A DNA stretch of 9,601 nucleotides from Butyrivibrio sp. (GTDB taxonomy: Bacteria > Bacillota_A > Clostridia > Lachnospirales > Lachnospiraceae). The position numbers were made by a program, and so were the translations under genes. The stretch is taken from assembly GCF_024699075.1 (NCBI RefSeq), contig NZ_JAILQF010000071.1, positions 1 through 9,601 on the forward strand. The letters run 5' to 3'. The notes beneath the pieces were generated by a model that was not told the origin of the DNA, searched no databases, and worked only from the letters and a program-made list of their open reading frames with translations. Of this stretch, positions 7,784-9,601 are shown in pieces. Position 1 is the first letter of the stretch, and the number at the start of each line of letters is the position of its first letter.

Positions 7784-9343
7784 TCACGCTTCATATTTAA
7801 AGTTTGTAAACACAGCCTCATTATCAAGATCCTTGCCTGTATTATCAAAAGCAAACATTCCTACAGTACAGCCTACAAAGCCGCCGGCAATTTCTGTTGA
7901 AAGAGCTCTGATATCCGCTTCATCAAATACTGTTTCCTTACCACCTATGAATGCGGAAGCCTTTGCAATTAATCCATTTACTTCAATTTTGAGAGTAACA
8001 GATACTTCATTTGAATCAGCAGTAACAAGATCCATAACATTCACAGATCCAAGCACCTTGTCCTTTTTGTCCTGTCTTAGTACAGCGCAGACTTCTTTGC
8101 CCTTAAGTAAAAGTCTTAATGAAAAGCTTTCATTCTGCATAAGGACAAGTCCCTTTGTAACTGCCTCATCATATATATTGTGGCAAACAGATACGCTTGC
8201 TTTAAATGCATGATCCTGAACTCTAAGACCAAGATATGAAGGGTTTGATTCTTCTGTTATAGGAAGCTTTGAAGCTTTCATTGCAAGGCCTTTTTGTGTA
8301 AGTTCATATCTATCCTGCTGCTCGTTTCTAAGTGTCAGAAACTCAGGTCCTATCTTATTCATAGAAGTAAAGTCGTAATCTTTAGAAGCTTTTACATCAT
8401 CATCCCACAAGACCTCTTCAAGACCTGTATCAACTATGCTTGTAAGCTTTGCTACTCCCGGATTTACAACGGGCCAGCCATTTTCCCAGATAACCTTTGC
8501 AAGAAATGTCTCTCTTCCTATTGTTGTAAAGCCTTCCGTGCGCCTTACTCCCAGCATTACCATAAACCATTCACCAGCTGGCGTTTCCACAAGATCTGCA
8601 TGTCCTACGTACTGCACCGGATACTGACTTCCCATATCTCTGTGAGTAATGATGGGATTATTCATATTGTTCTCATAAGGTCCGAAAAGAGATTTACTCC
8701 TGCAGACAGCTTCGCAGTGATTAGGTCCAGTTCCGCCCTCTGCATGCATGATGTAATAATAATCATCCTTTTTGTAAAGGTGAGGTCCCTCAGGCCAGAT
8801 GATATTTCTCATTGAACCATTCCAAACATTGACTTTCTCTCCGCAGAACTGGAAAGTCTTACTGTCAAGCTCTCCTATGTATATGTAATAGTCTCCGCTA
8901 TACTTCTCTCCCTCAGGATTGGGATGAGTTCCGATATAATAGCATTTTCCATCATCGTCAAAGAAAATACTGGGATCAATTCCGTCAGCTCCCTTGATGT
9001 AGACAGGCTCTGACCACGGTCCATTAATATCATCTGCTGTAACTATGAAGTTACCGCCCTTTGTGATATTGGTGCATACAACATAAAATTTGCCCTCATG
9101 GTATCTGATAGTCGGTGCGAACAGCCCCTGAGAAAGCCCTGTTCCATCAAGCGGAAGTGACTTGTCATTACAAAGGACATTGCCTATCTGATGCCAGTTA
9201 GCAAGATCTTTACTATGCATGATTGGAAGTCCCGGAAAATAAGCAAAAGATGAATTAAGAATGTAATAGTCATCATTTGCCCTGACAATAGATGGATCAG
9301 GATAGAAGCCCGAAAGAATCGGGTTTGTAGCAACTGCTTTCAT
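7784..9343 (-). CDS. Glycoside hydrolase family 43 beta-xylosidase / alpha-L-arabinofuranosidase (XynB-like, cytoplasmic)
   Basis: This 519-residue inverting exo-glycosidase releases xylose or arabinose from short xylan fragments. The N-terminal five-bladed propeller (about 5-310) opens with NPILSGFYPDPSIV and FPGLPIMHSKDLANW (36-50), a pattern of the GH43 subfamily 11/12 XynB group. Three expected catalytic acids are visible: Asp16 (YPDPS, general base), Asp123 (GIDPS, pKa modulator) and Glu185 (WPEGPH, general acid). A C-terminal beta-sandwich (about 318-519) of the XynB/DUF1349 type starts near DFTSMNKIGPEFLTLRN and normally closes the active-site pocket. There is no signal peptide, so it should act in the cytoplasm. 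It is the first gene of the cluster in this window, with AGAGAGG placed 8 bases before ATG 9343. Sequence alone does not separate xylosidase from arabinofuranosidase activity, and many members have both. Confidence 0.92.
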   Translation of the reverse strand: MKAVATNPILSGFYPDPSIVRANDDYYILNSSFAYFPGLPIMHSKDLANWHQIGNVLCNDKSLPLDGTGLSQGLFAPTIRYHEGKFYVVCTNITKGGNFIVTADDINGPWSEPVYIKGADGIDPSIFFDDDGKCYYIGTHPNPEGEKYSGDYYIYIGELDSKTFQFCGEKVNVWNGSMRNIIWPEGPHLYKKDDYYYIMHAEGGTGPNHCEAVCRSKSLFGPYENNMNNPIITHRDMGSQYPVQYVGHADLVETPAGEWFMVMLGVRRTEGFTTIGRETFLAKVIWENGWPVVNPGVAKLTSIVDTGLEEVLWDDDVKASKDYDFTSMNKIGPEFLTLRNEQQDRYELTQKGLAMKASKLPITEESNPSYLGLRVQDHAFKASVSVCHNIYDEAVTKGLVLMQNESFSLRLLLKGKEVCAVLRQDKKDKVLGSVNVMDLVTADSNEVSVTLKIEVNGLIAKASAFIGGKETVFDEADIRALSTEIAGGFVGCTVGMFAFDNTGKDLDNEAVFTNFKYEA

Positions 9344-9350
9344 ATAATAT

Positions 9351-9357
9351 TCCTCTC
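9351..9357 (-). promoter_or_regulatory. Ribosome binding site of the GH43 gene
   Basis: The minus-strand stretch GAGAGGA lies just upstream of the ATG at 9343, with GAGG about 8 bases from it. This supports the chosen start. Confidence 0.75.
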
Positions 9358-9381
9358 TGTAAAAATAAATAGATCATTTAG

Positions 9382-9398
9382 CTTATCAATTATTGCTA
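9382..9398 (-). promoter_or_regulatory. Extra activator half-site in the GH43 5' leader
   Basis: TAGCAATAATTGATAAG (minus strand) matches every position of the half-site consensus GCAAT-N3-TG-N2-AAG drawn from the four promoter half-sites. It lies about 35-50 bases downstream of the predicted transcription start and has no partner 21 bp away. It may be an auxiliary or repressing site, or chance. Confidence 0.35.
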
Positions 9399-9438
9399 AT
9401 TTCTCGCAAAATTCACTACTTTTCTAGCTTGTAGACTT

Positions 9439-9467
9439 ATTATAAGTATTGTCATACTACGAAACTT
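9439..9467 (-). promoter_or_regulatory. Promoter of the GH43-GH115 unit (sigma-A type, poor -35)
   Basis: On the minus strand, a perfect -10 TATAAT (9444-9439) follows a 17-bp spacer and the weak -35 AAGTTT (9467-9462). Transcription would begin near 9432, leaving a leader of about 88 bases. The hexamers and spacer length are the same as in the transporter promoter at 4555-4583. Confidence 0.7.
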
Positions 9468-9502
9468 GCCAGATATTGCGCACTCGTATTCAGAATTTGC
9501 TT
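9465..9502 (-). promoter_or_regulatory. Direct-repeat activator site (AraC-type geometry) before the GH43 promoter
   Basis: The half-sites AAGCAAATTCTGAATAC (9502-9486) and GCGCAATATCTGGCAAG (9481-9465) lie in the same orientation, 21 bp apart, with the inner one overlapping the -35. Spacing from CGCAAT to the -35 hexamer is 13 bp start to start, exactly as in front of the binding-protein gene. This is a candidate site for the same activator; the regulator is not in the window. Confidence 0.6.
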
Positions 9503-9601
9503 ACTTTAAATAGCAATAATTTTGTTGTTTTATCGATCCAAAAGTGTCATATTTTTTCTTATAAAATACAATAATTTTTCATGTATTTTTTTTAAATCTC
9601 A
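9503..9601. other. AT-rich stretch at the right edge, no gene seen
   Basis: This is very AT-rich sequence upstream of the GH43 promoter with no credible coding frame. It holds TAGCAATAAT on the plus strand (9511-9520), an inverted copy of the first ten bases of the leader half-site. It also has a weak AT-only hairpin, AAAATACA/TGTATTTT (9563-9570 with 9582-9589), followed by a few more T on the plus strand. The hairpin could end a plus-strand transcript, but no plus-strand gene precedes it here. The next gene lies beyond the window. Confidence 0.4.

Noticed and set aside
8294..8815. Plus-strand open frame of 173 codons inside the GH43 gene
   Set aside because: It is fully antisense to conserved GH43 sequence including the propeller motifs, and its translation is Cys/His/Ser-rich with no family resemblance.
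9344..9432. Riboswitch or attenuator in the GH43 leader
   Set aside because: Only short stems (4-5 bp, such as TTAGC/GCTAA) can be drawn in the leader of about 88 bases, with no known aptamer pattern and no terminator hairpin.
9563..9593. Hairpin AAAATACA/TGTATTTT followed by T on the plus strand as a terminator
   Set aside because: The stem is made almost only of A-T pairs, and no plus-strand gene lies upstream within the window. Listed only as a weak structure.
1..9601. tRNA, rRNA, CRISPR array or insertion sequence
   Set aside because: None is visible: the genes are closely packed, there is no spaced short-repeat array, no transposase-like translation and no terminal inverted repeats.

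Overview
The window looks like part of a xylan side-chain utilisation locus from a low-to-moderate G+C gut or rumen Firmicute. Lachnospiraceae (Butyrivibrio/Roseburia-like) is the best guess, from the base composition, the AGGAG-type ribosome sites, the very long membrane-anchored sugar-binding protein, and the pairing of intracellular glycosidases with an ABC importer that has no ATPase gene beside it. This taxonomic call is inference. All five genes lie on the minus strand, so transcription runs from right to left.

In transcription order: a 5' control region (about 9344-9601); a GH43 beta-xylosidase/alpha-arabinofuranosidase (7784-9343); a GH115 alpha-glucuronidase (4682-7762); a 160-bp control region (4522-4681); a modular extracellular solute-binding protein of about 983 residues (1570-4521); a MalF/UgpA-type permease (620-1573, overlapping the previous stop by 4 bp); and a MalG/UgpE-type permease (1-618), whose C-terminus lies beyond the left edge. 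No convincing terminator lies between any of these genes, so GH43-GH115 transcription may read into the transporter genes, which also have their own promoter.

Inferred pathway: decorated xylo-oligosaccharides (glucuronic acid or 4-O-methyl-glucuronic acid, and possibly arabinose) are captured outside the cell by the modular binding protein and imported by the two permeases with an ATPase encoded elsewhere. GH115 then removes the glucuronic acid branch in the cytoplasm, and GH43 removes xylose or arabinose. Neither glycosidase has a signal peptide, which fits import first and debranching afterwards.

The most interesting signal is regulatory. The two promoters share one layout: an identical weak -35 (AAGTTT), an exact 17-bp spacer, an identical TATAAT -10, and two direct-repeat half-sites (consensus about GCAAT-N3-TG-N2-AAG) placed 21 bp apart with the inner one running into the -35. 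This is the geometry of AraC-type activator sites and suggests one activator, not encoded in the window, that switches on both units. A further good match to the half-site lies in the 5' leader of the GH43 gene.
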